A DNA stretch of 44,648 nt from Planctomycetota bacterium (GCA_016872895.1 VGYT01000004.1:1-44648); one strand, 5' to 3'; numbered from the stretch's first letter, positions 34,497-42,270 are shown. A program made the numbers and translations. Notes: generated by a model from the sequence alone, not told the origin.

Positions 34497-34509
34497 CGTT
34501 ACTTGTATC

Positions 34510-37008
34510 TTACTTGGCCTTGTCGGCCTCCGGCTTCGGCTCTTCCTTGGCTGCGTCGTCCTTCTTCGCCTCGTCTTTCTTCGGCTCCTCTTCCTTCTTG
34601 GGCTCGAAGGCGGCCTGGGCGGCGAGCAGCGTCTCGACGTTCTTGCCCGCGATGACGGCGATGCGCTTGCCGCCCTCGGTCATGGCGTAGCGGACGGGTT
34701 TCTGGTCCACGAGCGCGGCCACCTCGGGCGGGACTTCCTTGCCGGAGATGAGAAGGGTGGCGGAGGCCTTGTCGGTGGCGACCTTGACGGTGAGGGCGGG
34801 CCGCTCGAGGCCGAAGCCGGCGGCGTCCTTCGCGTCGTAGGCGGCCCAGCGGACGGCGCTGAGGGATGCGGCCGCCTGGGCGACGTCCTTGGCGGCGTCG
34901 GCGGAAACTTCGTCGCCGGGGGCGCCGTGGCGATCGGCGCGGAACCACTTTGAGTCGATGCGCAGGAGGCGGACCTTGCCCTTCTCGCCGGACACATCAA
35001 CATCCTTCACATCGCCGGAATAGAGGTCCGTGACGGTTTTTTCGAGCGGCTCGCCCGCCAGCGCCGCAAAGACGGCCGCCGGGACCTCGAACACCAGGTC
35101 GCCGGCGTCGGCCCGGCCGGCGATACGCGACTTCTCGTAGTGAGAAAGCGCCAGGACCTTCTCGGCGGGCTTCTCGCCGTCCTTTTCGGGCGCCAGGGCG
35201 ACCGTGCACACGAGTTCGGGCTCCTGGAGGTTGTAGGGCTTCAGGTCCGCGGCGGCGGCGACGAACTTCTCGCACCTCAGGTCCTTGATCTGGTCGAGCA
35301 AGTCCGGGGCGAAGGTCGAGGCCGGGTCGGCCTCCACGGGCGCGGTCATCTTCCACTTATCGTCTTTCCTCTCCAGGACGACCTTGCGGTCGGCCGTCCG
35401 GACGGTCACGGATGCCACCTTCTTCGGGTCCAGCGAGAAGACCTGCTTGTCGACGTAGTCGAGCCACGCCTTGTTCAAGTAAGCGAAGCCCTTCTCGTTC
35501 ACGCGGCCGATCCAGTCTTCGCGGAGGTTCTTCAGGAGGGAGGGCGTCTGGGGCGGGCCGCCGACGTCGAAGCCCTGCTCGGCCGCCTCGCCTTCGACCT
35601 GGATGCGTACGGATCCCTGGGGCGCGTACCCCTTGGCCACGTCGGCGTGCTCGCCCTCGGCGAAGTAAAGGACCTTCAGGTCGGCGAGTTCCTTCAGGAG
35701 TCCCTCGACGGCCGCGGAGTCGGCCTTGGCCTCCGGCCGGTCCGGCGCAGCCAGTTTCCACTTGCCGTCTTTCTTTGCGAGTTCGTAGGCGGCCTCGGCG
35801 CCCTTCTCCGTCAGTTTCGCGGGGACCTTGACGGAGACCTTGACGGCCTTGGACGTCTCGATGGCCAGGACGTGCTTATCGCGCACGTCGGCGGCGCTCT
35901 TGTCAAGGTCCTTGAAGTACGAGGCTTCCACCGCCAGGACGTGCTTGCCGTCGTCGGTCAGGAGGTACACGGTTTCGTTCTTGATATCGGCCCACGCGCC
36001 GAAGCGCAGGGTGAGGGCCTTGACGGGTTCGGGTTTTTCACCTGGCTTTTCGTCGGTCTTGGCCTCGGGCTTCTTCTCGTCCTTCACGGCACCGCTCCCT
36101 GACGGTCGCGGCTCTGAACCCTCTTCCTTGGGCTTTTCGGGTTTTTGGCCGGGGCCCTGTTTCCACAGGGTTACCGTCAGTCGGGGTCGGTCGAGGCCGT
36201 AGCGGGCGAGGTCCTTCGGGTCGTCTTCGACGAACTCCTTGGCGGTGGGCCCGAGGGCGGCCCTGAGGAGCGCAGACAGGGCGTCGGGGTCCACGCGGGC
36301 GGCCATCGGCTGGGCCATGACCCAGCGGTCCTTGTCCTTGTCGGAGCGGTCGAGTTGGACGTTGCCCTTTTCGCCTTCCAGGCCCACGCGCAAGACGTCC
36401 TCGCGGGCCAGGCTGATGATGTCGCGGCTGCGGTAGGTGTTGACCTTTTCGCGGGCACGCTCCAGCAGGTCCGCCTTGTCCAGGACGGCCGCCTTGGGCT
36501 GGTCATCGACGCGGACGTAAAGGCCCTCGCCCAGGGCGCTGCGGCGGCCGACGCTCACGGTGACGGTGCGTGCGGCTTCCTTGCCCTTGGCCGCCGTCAC
36601 GAGGAGCAGGCGGTATGCGGGCGGCTCAAGGCCCAGCGATGCGAGGGTGGGCTGCCCCTTCTTGCCCGGCTCGACCGTCTGGCGGTACTTGCCTTCGACG
36701 GCGGCGCGCAGGAGGCGGCCCACTTCGTAGTCGTCGGCGGGCGAGTCCACCGGCTCCGCCAGGCGCCACTTGCCTTCCGCCTTCTTCAGGGCCAGGCGTG
36801 TCTTGAACTTGCCTTCGGCGGCGGGCTCTTCGAGCGTGGCCGAGGCCAGGTCGTCCATCTTGACGTCCGCCAGGAGCGGCAGCGTCTCGCCCGGCCTTTC
36901 GGGCGGCCTGGCCGGTTTTTCACCTGTAAGTTGGTCGCGAAACACGTAGATGAGCACGGCGACCGCCAGGAGGATGATCGCCAGAACCAAGGTGGTAGTG
37001 TACTTCAT
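34510..37008 (-). CDS. DUF4340-containing membrane-anchored protein
   Basis: The 832-residue product has one N-terminal membrane helix (TLVLAIILLAVAVLIYVF) followed by repeated DUF4340 modules such as KWRLAEPVDSPADDYEVGRLLRA, KWKLAAPDRP and KWKMTAPVEADP. DUF4340 proteins commonly accompany Gld-type ABC genes; their molecular role is unknown. A Lys/Glu/Pro-rich spacer at about residues 290-330 contains SEPRPSGSGAV, encoded by an inserted 25-mer repeat. The tail is Lys/Glu/Ala-rich. Its ATG shares a base with the upstream stop (TGATG), and AGGAGGT lies about 7 bases before it, so it is strongly translated and coupled to the GldG-like gene. It is the last gene of the operon. Confidence 0.87.
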   Translation of the reverse strand: MKYTTTLVLAIILLAVAVLIYVFRDQLTGEKPARPPERPGETLPLLADVKMDDLASATLEEPAAEGKFKTRLALKKAEGKWRLAEPVDSPADDYEVGRLLRAAVEGKYRQTVEPGKKGQPTLASLGLEPPAYRLLLVTAAKGKEAARTVTVSVGRRSALGEGLYVRVDDQPKAAVLDKADLLERAREKVNTYRSRDIISLAREDVLRVGLEGEKGNVQLDRSDKDKDRWVMAQPMAARVDPDALSALLRAALGPTAKEFVEDDPKDLARYGLDRPRLTVTLWKQGPGQKPEKPKEEGSEPRPSGSGAVKDEKKPEAKTDEKPGEKPEPVKALTLRFGAWADIKNETVYLLTDDGKHVLAVEASYFKDLDKSAADVRDKHVLAIETSKAVKVSVKVPAKLTEKGAEAAYELAKKDGKWKLAAPDRPEAKADSAAVEGLLKELADLKVLYFAEGEHADVAKGYAPQGSVRIQVEGEAAEQGFDVGGPPQTPSLLKNLREDWIGRVNEKGFAYLNKAWLDYVDKQVFSLDPKKVASVTVRTADRKVVLERKDDKWKMTAPVEADPASTFAPDLLDQIKDLRCEKFVAAAADLKPYNLQEPELVCTVALAPEKDGEKPAEKVLALSHYEKSRIAGRADAGDLVFEVPAAVFAALAGEPLEKTVTDLYSGDVKDVDVSGEKGKVRLLRIDSKWFRADRHGAPGDEVSADAAKDVAQAAASLSAVRWAAYDAKDAAGFGLERPALTVKVATDKASATLLISGKEVPPEVAALVDQKPVRYAMTEGGKRIAVIAGKNVETLLAAQAAFEPKKEEEPKKDEAKKDDAAKEEPKPEADKAK
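36092..36116. repeat. SEPRPSGSG-type 25-mer inside the DUF4340 gene
   Basis: These 25 bases are the exact reverse complement of 12235-12259. On the gene's strand they read SEPRPSGSG without a stop, in a charged disordered spacer. Confidence 0.95.
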
Positions 37009-39278
37009 CAGTTGTACCTCCTGCGCACGGCGTAAACGATGATACCGGCGGCCAGCACCGCCGCCGGGATGCCCGCCATCAGCAGCACCTGGATGGGGAC
37101 CGTCCACGCACCGGGGTCGCCGATGCGGCGGGCCTTCAGTGCCTCGGGGCTGACGGTGATGAGGTGTTCCGTGCCGGAGACCCAGAGGATGCTGTTGACG
37201 AGGAGTTCCGCGTTGCCCGGGAACAGGAGCCGCATCTCCAGGGTATCGCCACGAAGGTAGGACTGGGTGTAGAAGGCGACGCGGTCCTCGGCCCACTGGG
37301 CGTCGCCGAAGAGGACGGCCTTCTGCTCGGCGTCCTTGCCGACAACACCGCTCCCTGGCGGTCGCGGCTCCGAGATTTTGCGGGTGCACGCGACGGCCAG
37401 GGGGACTTCGGTTTCGGCGGTGGGGATGATATCGTCGGCCTCGTCTCGCTTGGCGTCGCCGCGCGTGGCCTCGAAGGTGTTGGTATCGGCCCAGTAGTCC
37501 GGCCCGGCGGGCAGGGTGACGACCGCCTCCGCCGTCACGCCCTCCGGCAGGGTCTTGTTGACCAGAACCGGGCAGGGCGTCAGGAACATCGTCGGCAGGC
37601 CGTTCAAGGTGCGGGTCATGGCGTGGTCGGCGTAGCGTGTGATCTCGATCTGCGGCACGGCCCGCTCGGTGCCCTGGGCGTCGACCACCTGCCGGTGGAC
37701 GGCCACGGCGTTTGTCTTGGCCGTCACGCCGAACAGGTCGAACAGTTCGGTGTAGGGGGTTCCCCCGCCGAACATGGTGGCGGGTTCGGCCAGGAGGACG
37801 GCCGGGGCGCCGTCCTTGACGGCGTCGATGGCGGGCTTATACGACTCAGGCGTCGGCGGCGGCATGGGCATCTGCGGGTTCGGCGGCGCCGGCGGGATGA
37901 AGACCAGGATGGCCCTGGTCATGTGCTCCGGCTTGGGCATCTCGGGGCTCCGCAGGACGTCCCAGTCTTCGACGATGAAGTTGCTCTTGCGCAGGCGTTC
38001 GGCGATGCGTGCGTAGGCCCCGCCTCCGCCTCCGCCGAACGGCCCGCCGAAGGAGGGCATCGTGGCCGGTGCGCCGCAGGTAACAAAGAGGATGGCGGGC
38101 TTCTCGGGGGCTACGAGGCTCAAAAGGGCGCTGGAGATGGCCGACTCGCCCGCGAACAGGTTCCGGGGGGCATCGGGGTTCTTCTCATCGGCGTCCGGGT
38201 TGTGGACCCAGATGTCGTCGTAGGAGACGACCTTGACCTTGTCGGGGGCCTCGATGAGGACGGACTGGCCCTCGTTGATTTCGCGGCGGACGGTGTCGAG
38301 TTCAAGTTCCTTGATGTCGGCGGCCTTCTTGTCGAAGTCCTCGATGCGCTTGCGCATCGGCTCGTAGGTGTCCTTGGCGCCCGCCAGGACGGCCTTCACC
38401 TCGTCCGGGGCGCCCGCGCCCTTGAGGGTCATGATGCGGCCGAAGAAGTCCGGGACGGCGGCGAACGTGTCGCTCACGTTCTTCAGGTGCTCCTTGGCGC
38501 GGTTGACGGCGGTGGTGTAGGGCGGCAGGGGCTGCTCGACCATGGCCTGGATGCCCGCTGCCTGGAACTCGCCCACGAGTTCCATTTGCCGCCACTTCTG
38601 GCTCACCAGGTGCAGGCCGCTGAGGGCGTCGGGCGGTCCGTCTTTCCAGGCGTCGGCGGCGGCGTCGAGGCGCTTGGCCTCGTTCTTCAGGAGTGCTGAC
38701 AGGTCCTTGTTCAACTGGTCGTACTCGTCGATGAGGGCCTTGGGCTTTTCGAGTTCCTTGGCGTAGCGTTTGCGCAGGCGGTCGATGAGTTGCTCCGTGC
38801 CGCCGACGTCCACGGCGGGGTTGACAGACTCGGCCGTGATGTGCGACGGGTTGACGGCGGCGTACTCCGACAGGAGGTCCTGCACGCGCTGCCACTGGTC
38901 AACCGATTCGGGAATCTCGGGCGCGTAGGCGTACAGGTTCGTGATGGTGACGTCCTGCTTGAGGTCCCCCAGCATCGCCCGCGTGCGCGGGGAGAGGCTG
39001 AATCGGCCGCCCACCGTCAGGTCGGTCCGCCAGCGGCCCCGCAGGAGCGTCTCCGACAGCCACACGGCCGCCACGGCCAGGACCGTTGCCAGCAGGATTG
39101 CCACGGCCACGTTCGAGCCGAAGACGAGCCATCGGCGGCGCTGCGTCATGCCGGGCTCGGTGCCGCCGCCGTTTCCGGGGGCGCCATGCTTTCGCGCCGT
39201 TGGGAAAGCATGGTCGTTCGTGCGGCGTGCGGCCTCCTCGCCGCCCTTCGCGGCTCCTGAACGATTCTCTATCGCCAT
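37008..39278 (-). CDS. GldG-like ABC transporter auxiliary protein
   Basis: The 756-residue product has a membrane helix at about 50-75, a large extracytoplasmic region of the ABC-transporter auxiliary type (RFSLSPRTRAMLGDLKQDVTI, ITAESVNPAVD, VKVVSYDD, AGESAISSALLSLV, ILFVTCGAPAT) and a final membrane helix ending VYAVRRRYN. This is the layout of GldG-type proteins, which work with an ABC ATPase and permease. A long coiled-coil insertion lies at about 160-320. Two palindromic elements are in frame: HAFPTARKHGAP near residue 25 and SEPRPPGSG near residue 640. ATG 39278 overlaps the permease stop by 10 bases and has GGAGAG upstream; Met44 is the alternative. Confidence 0.87.
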   Translation of the reverse strand: MAIENRSGAAKGGEEAARRTNDHAFPTARKHGAPGNGGGTEPGMTQRRRWLVFGSNVAVAILLATVLAVAAVWLSETLLRGRWRTDLTVGGRFSLSPRTRAMLGDLKQDVTITNLYAYAPEIPESVDQWQRVQDLLSEYAAVNPSHITAESVNPAVDVGGTEQLIDRLRKRYAKELEKPKALIDEYDQLNKDLSALLKNEAKRLDAAADAWKDGPPDALSGLHLVSQKWRQMELVGEFQAAGIQAMVEQPLPPYTTAVNRAKEHLKNVSDTFAAVPDFFGRIMTLKGAGAPDEVKAVLAGAKDTYEPMRKRIEDFDKKAADIKELELDTVRREINEGQSVLIEAPDKVKVVSYDDIWVHNPDADEKNPDAPRNLFAGESAISSALLSLVAPEKPAILFVTCGAPATMPSFGGPFGGGGGGAYARIAERLRKSNFIVEDWDVLRSPEMPKPEHMTRAILVFIPPAPPNPQMPMPPPTPESYKPAIDAVKDGAPAVLLAEPATMFGGGTPYTELFDLFGVTAKTNAVAVHRQVVDAQGTERAVPQIEITRYADHAMTRTLNGLPTMFLTPCPVLVNKTLPEGVTAEAVVTLPAGPDYWADTNTFEATRGDAKRDEADDIIPTAETEVPLAVACTRKISEPRPPGSGVVGKDAEQKAVLFGDAQWAEDRVAFYTQSYLRGDTLEMRLLFPGNAELLVNSILWVSGTEHLITVSPEALKARRIGDPGAWTVPIQVLLMAGIPAAVLAAGIIVYAVRRRYN
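37348..37372. repeat. SEPRPSGSG-type 25-mer inside the GldG-like gene
   Basis: This copy differs from 36092-36116 at two positions and is read in the same frame and strand, giving SEPRPPGSG. The insertion lies between two beta-rich segments. Confidence 0.92.
39184..39213. repeat. 10-bp palindromic element near the GldG-like N-terminus
   Basis: CCATGCTTTC (39184-39193) pairs with GAAAGCATGG (39204-39213), with a 10-base loop. It is in frame and encodes HAFPTARKHG. Confidence 0.75.
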
Positions 39279-39991
39279 CTGCGGCTCTCCAGGACCTTAA
39301 CGGTCAGGAACAGGGCGTACACGGTTACAGTGACGAAGTACGCCACGTGGACGGCGGCGATGACGCCGCGGTTGAAGTCCTCGTAATGCGCCAGCGTGCC
39401 GGCCTCTCTGAGGATGGTCCGCCACGGCGACGGCAGCGACCCGCCTATCGGCCCGAGCACCCACAGCACCAGCAGGGGGAAGAACGCCACCACGAACGCG
39501 ATGACCTGCGCACGCGTAAGCGACGAGGCCAGCACCCCCACCGCCACGTACATCGCCCCCAGAAGCGCGAGGCCCACGTACCCGCCCACGATCGGCCCGA
39601 AGTCGGGGTTGCCGAAGACGGCCAGGGCCACCGCGTACAGGAGCGTCGGCGCGAGCATCCCCAGGTAGAAGAGCCAGCAGCCGAGGAACTTCGCCAGGAC
39701 CACCTCCAGGTCGGTCACGGGGGCCGTCAGCAGCGTCTCGATCGTGCCGCTGCCGCGCTCCTCCGCCAGGCTGCGCATCGTGAGCGCCGGCACAACCAGC
39801 ATCAGCACAAACGTCATGACGCTGAAGACGTACTGCATCTGGGCGGGCTGGCCGGGCCGGAACGCCCCGAACCACGGAAACGCGAAGAACACCCCGGCCA
39901 GCAGCAGAAACAGCGCCATCGCCACGTACGCAATCGGCGAGACGAAGTAGGCGCTGAGTTCCCGGCGCGTCAGAAGCAGGATCTTCTCCAT
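39269..39991 (-). CDS. ABC-2 type permease, GldF-like
   Basis: The 240-residue product has about six membrane helices and the ABC-2 permease landmarks: TRRELSAYFVSPIAYVAMAL at the start, VPALTMRSLAEERGSGTIETLLTAPV in the middle (the conserved coupling region) and a C-terminal helix ending VLESRRWR. It would form the membrane channel with the ATPase encoded upstream and the GldG-like protein. ATG 39991 has GGGAGC about 6 bases upstream; a longer ORF would read through the repeat at 40008-40098. The stop overlaps the GldG-like start by 10 bases. Confidence 0.92.
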   Translation of the reverse strand: MEKILLLTRRELSAYFVSPIAYVAMALFLLLAGVFFAFPWFGAFRPGQPAQMQYVFSVMTFVLMLVVPALTMRSLAEERGSGTIETLLTAPVTDLEVVLAKFLGCWLFYLGMLAPTLLYAVALAVFGNPDFGPIVGGYVGLALLGAMYVAVGVLASSLTRAQVIAFVVAFFPLLVLWVLGPIGGSLPSPWRTILREAGTLAHYEDFNRGVIAAVHVAYFVTVTVYALFLTVKVLESRRWR

Positions 39992-40007
39992 CGCAGAGCT
40001 CCCTGTA

Positions 40008-40098
40008 AGTTCGGAGTTCGGATTTCGGATTGAGCGGCGCGCCGGCAAAGCGCGCCGCCGCTTCGGCCTTCAATCCGAAATCCGCAATCCGAAATCCG
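40008..40098. repeat. Heptad-repeat island H (TTCGGAN/NAATCCG words) with inverted arms
   Basis: The left arm reads AGTTCGG, AGTTCGG, ATTTCGG, ATTGAGC (40008-40035). The right arm reads CAATCCG, AAATCCG, CAATCCG, AAATCCG (40071-40098). The stretch 40019-40032 is the exact reverse complement of 40071-40084. A GC hairpin (GGCGCGCCG/CGCGCCGCC-like) fills the loop. It lies between the ATPase and permease genes of one operon. Confidence 0.92.
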
Positions 40099-40188
40099 GC
40101 ATGGTTCAAAGCCCCCGGCACCGCCGGGGGATGATCGGCCCGCACCATCCATCCCCACGCGGTGCGTGGGGCTTGTTTGAACCATGCC
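40098..40188. repeat. Three-stem (cloverleaf-like) palindromic element
   Basis: The outer stem is GGCATGGTTCAAA (40098-40110) with 40176-40188, a perfect 13 bp. Inside are two perfect hairpins: CCCCCGGC/GCCGGGGG (40112-40119/40123-40130) and CCCCACGC/GCGTGGGG (40153-40160/40164-40171). It is not a tRNA: there is no anticodon arm or T-loop sequence. It lies just downstream of the ATPase stop codon, directly next to heptad island H. Confidence 0.9.
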
Positions 40189-40199
40189 CGAAATCCCAT

Positions 40200-41189
40200 T
40201 TACGCCGCCGTGCTGCGTGCGGCCGGGACGGCCTGGTCGCCGGCCGTAATCTGCACGTAGAGTTCCTCCAGCGTGGGGGCGGTGGTGTGCATCTCGCGCA
40301 GGAGCCACCCTCGTCCGGCCACCGCCGCGTACAGGGCTGCGCGCGGGTCGGCCCCCGGCGCCGGGCTTACGCGCAGGCGCGTCCACCCGTCGCCGGCATC
40401 TTCGCGGGCGACATCGGCTGCGCCGGCGGCCTGGCCCAGGGCGCGGGCCATCTCGGCCGGGCCGTCGCCGGTTTTTCCGGGGGCCACCTCCAGGATGACC
40501 CGCTGGCCTTGCGTGAGGCCCTTCTTGAGTTCCTCCAGGCTGCCCGTGGCGGCGATCCTGCCGCTCGCGATGATCACCAGGTGCGAGCACGTCCGCTCGA
40601 CCTCGGGCAGGATGTGGCTGGAGAGCAGGATCGTGTGCTTCTCGCCGAGTTGGCGGATCAGCCGCCGCGTCTCCTGTATCTGCGCCGGGTCAAGGCCGAT
40701 CGTCGGCTCGTCCAGGATGAGCACCTTCGGGTCGGCCACGAGTGCTTCGGCCAGGCCCACGCGCTGGCGGAACCCCTTGGAGAGTTGGCCGATGAGCCGC
40801 CGCCGCATGTCCTTCAGCCAGCACCGCTCGACCACGCGCTCGACGGCCGCCGCGCGGTTCTTCGCGGGCACGCCCTTCAGCCCCGCGCGGAACCGCAGGT
40901 ACTCCTGCACCCGCATCTCCATGTACAGCGGCACGTTCTCGGGCATGTAGCCGATGCCGGCCCGGACGGCCAGGCTCTCCATGAGCACGTCGCGGCCGGC
41001 GACGCGGGCCTCGCCGCTCGTGGCCGGCAGGTACCCTGTCAGGATGCGCAGCGCCGTGGTCTTGCCCGCGCCGTTCGGGCCCAGGAAGCCCACGATCTGG
41101 CCCTCCTGGACGGCGAACGTCGCCCGGTCGAGGGCCAGCGTGCGTCCGTACCACTTCGTCAGGTCCTTGACTTCAATCATTGCGGCCAC
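40200..41189 (-). CDS. ABC transporter ATPase, GldA-like
   Basis: The 329-residue product is an ABC ATPase with Walker A (GPNGAGKTT), signature LSKGFRQRV, Walker B (VLILDEPTIGLDP) and H-loop (SSHIL). The phrase LTKWYGRTLALDRATF and the C-terminal accessory region (about 210-329) match ATPases paired with ABC-2 permeases such as GldA. It would power the permease/GldG/DUF4340 complex. GTG 41189 was chosen because AAGGAGG lies 7 bases upstream; the ATG at 41180 would be 16 bases from it. It is the first gene of a four-gene operon that, in other bacteria, serves gliding or envelope export; the cargo here is unknown. Confidence 0.95.
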   Translation of the reverse strand: MAAMIEVKDLTKWYGRTLALDRATFAVQEGQIVGFLGPNGAGKTTALRILTGYLPATSGEARVAGRDVLMESLAVRAGIGYMPENVPLYMEMRVQEYLRFRAGLKGVPAKNRAAAVERVVERCWLKDMRRRLIGQLSKGFRQRVGLAEALVADPKVLILDEPTIGLDPAQIQETRRLIRQLGEKHTILLSSHILPEVERTCSHLVIIASGRIAATGSLEELKKGLTQGQRVILEVAPGKTGDGPAEMARALGQAAGAADVAREDAGDGWTRLRVSPAPGADPRAALYAAVAGRGWLLREMHTTAPTLEELYVQITAGDQAVPAARSTAA

Positions 41190-41227
41190 GTTCGAGCCTC
41201 CTTTGATCCCACTCGTCACTTGCGACG

Positions 41228-41251
41228 GCAACAACAAGTGGCAAGTGGCAA
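41228..41251. repeat. Heptad-repeat island J (GTGGCAA words), short
   Basis: Units CAACAAG-, TGGCAAG-, TGGCAAA-, TGACAGC-like words run in register in the leader of the ABC operon. The stretch CGGCAACAACAA (41225-41236) matches part of the reverse complement of the island K core, so this is probably a degraded copy. Confidence 0.6.
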
Positions 41252-41285
41252 ATGACAGCCGTTGATCCGCACTTGCGGGGGCCAT

Positions 41286-41315
41286 ATGTAAAGCGAAATG
41301 CCCCGCGGCTGTCAA
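41286..41315 (-). promoter_or_regulatory. Possible promoter for the ABC operon
   Basis: On the minus strand a perfect TTGACA (41315-41310) is followed after 18 bases by TTACAT (41291-41286). The leader of about 90 bases contains island J. The -10 match is weak. Confidence 0.4.
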
Positions 41316-41349
41316 GTGTTCTGCGCGCCGCCGCAGCCCGCGGGAGCGG

Positions 41350-42084
41350 CTACAGCAGGTCCGGCAGGTCCCGCAGGCGGGTGATGGTGGGGCAGTCGGC
41401 GTGCGGGTTTTCGCGCTGGCGGTCAAGAAGCACCGCGTTCATGCCTATGTCGCGTGCGCCGACGATGTCGGCCCAGTAATCGTCGCCCACGTGGACGGCT
41501 TCGCTCGGCGAGCAGCCCACGGCGGCCAGGCCCTTCAGGAATATCTCGCGGTGCGGCTTGGCCGACCCGGCCGATTCGCTCGCCACAATCGTCTCGAAGT
41601 ACCTGGCCAGGCCGCGCTTCTCCAGGTACTCCGGCAGGTCGGCCGACCAGTTGCTGATGACGCCCAGCCGCAGGCCGCGGTCAAGCAGCGTTATGAGCAC
41701 CCCGTGGGCGTCGGGGTCCACCTCCTCCGGGCCGGACGCCTCGATGCGGCGGATGGCCAGCGAGAGTTCCTGTTCCAGGTCCTGGGCCGGCAGGTCAAGG
41801 TCCAGGGCGCCGGCCAGGTGTTCGAGCCACATGCGGCTGGCCTGGCCGGTGTCCATGCGAGCGGCCAGGCGGCGGCGGCGGCGAGCCACCGCCCGCCGCG
41901 CTACGTCGTTCGCCGACCGCACTTCCTCCCGGTCCAGCGTGTACCCGATGACCTGGAGCGCCTGGTGCAGCAGGTCCACGTGCGTCAGGTCGGTCGAGAC
42001 CAGCGTGCCGCCGACGTCGAAAAAGACGGCGGCCGGACCGGCTCGCCTGCCCCAGAACGCCTTCAGGCGCCGCAGGATCGCCAC
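41350..42084 (-). CDS. HAD-superfamily hydrolase
   Basis: The 244-residue product has the HAD motifs FFDVGGTLV (nucleophile Asp23), VISNWS, SAKPHREIF and HVGDDYWADIVGA, with a helical cap between motifs I and II (subclass I). The second aspartate of DxD is a glycine, as in a number of HAD proteins, so classical phosphatase chemistry is not assured. The substrate is unknown. GTG 42084 was chosen because the longer frame from 42114 would take its first residues (MASHERGRPS) from the repeat island; AAAGGGG lies about 10 bases upstream. It is separated from endonuclease V by island K. Confidence 0.87.
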   Translation of the reverse strand: MAILRRLKAFWGRRAGPAAVFFDVGGTLVSTDLTHVDLLHQALQVIGYTLDREEVRSANDVARRAVARRRRRLAARMDTGQASRMWLEHLAGALDLDLPAQDLEQELSLAIRRIEASGPEEVDPDAHGVLITLLDRGLRLGVISNWSADLPEYLEKRGLARYFETIVASESAGSAKPHREIFLKGLAAVGCSPSEAVHVGDDYWADIVGARDIGMNAVLLDRQRENPHADCPTITRLRDLPDLL

Positions 42085-42104
42085 GGACGGTCGGCCCCTT
42101 TCGT

Positions 42105-42244
42105 GACTTGCCACTTAACGGCTGCCACTTGTCACTGGCCACTTGCCACTTGTTACCAACGACTTGCGGTTGTTGTTGCCGTTACAAGTGGCCAGTAGCA
42201 AGTGGCAAATGGCAGCCGTTACAAGTGGCAAGTGACCAGCGAGA
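42105..42244. repeat. Heptad-repeat island K (CACTTGC/GCAAGTG words), the longest
   Basis: Sixteen 7-nt units run in one register from 42105 to 42216, for example CACTTGT, CACTGGC, CACTTGC, CACTTGT on the left and TTACAAG, TGGCCAG, TAGCAAG, TGGCAAA on the right. The arms 42121-42153 and 42184-42216 are 33 bases each and complementary apart from about six positions. The centre (42152-42196) is shared with island I. The register shifts by two bases after 42216. Confidence 0.95.
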
Positions 42245-42270
42245 AGCGACGCGCTTCACCAGGCACGCGC

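Larger units (their letters stand above)
34129..34509. other. 381-base convergent spacer with terminator, hairpins and heptad island
   Basis: No gene is supported. In order it holds an A-run and hairpin that terminate the minus-strand operon (34137-34176), a small palindrome (ATGCGGGA at 34185-34192 with TCCCGCAT at 34196-34203), a longer imperfect hairpin (34335-34374) and heptad island I. The region is noticeably AT-richer than the genes around it. Confidence 0.6.

Noticed and set aside
40098-40188. tRNA-like cloverleaf
   Set aside because: It has an outer stem and two arms only. There is no anticodon loop, T-loop GTTCRA or CCA end.
42085-42114. Upstream GTG (42114) as start of the HAD hydrolase
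   Set aside because: It would take its first residues from the heptad island. GTG 42084 has a better placed purine-rich stretch and begins close to the HAD core.
42105-42244. CRISPR array
   Set aside because: Units are 7 bases with no spacers of constant length and no cas genes are nearby.
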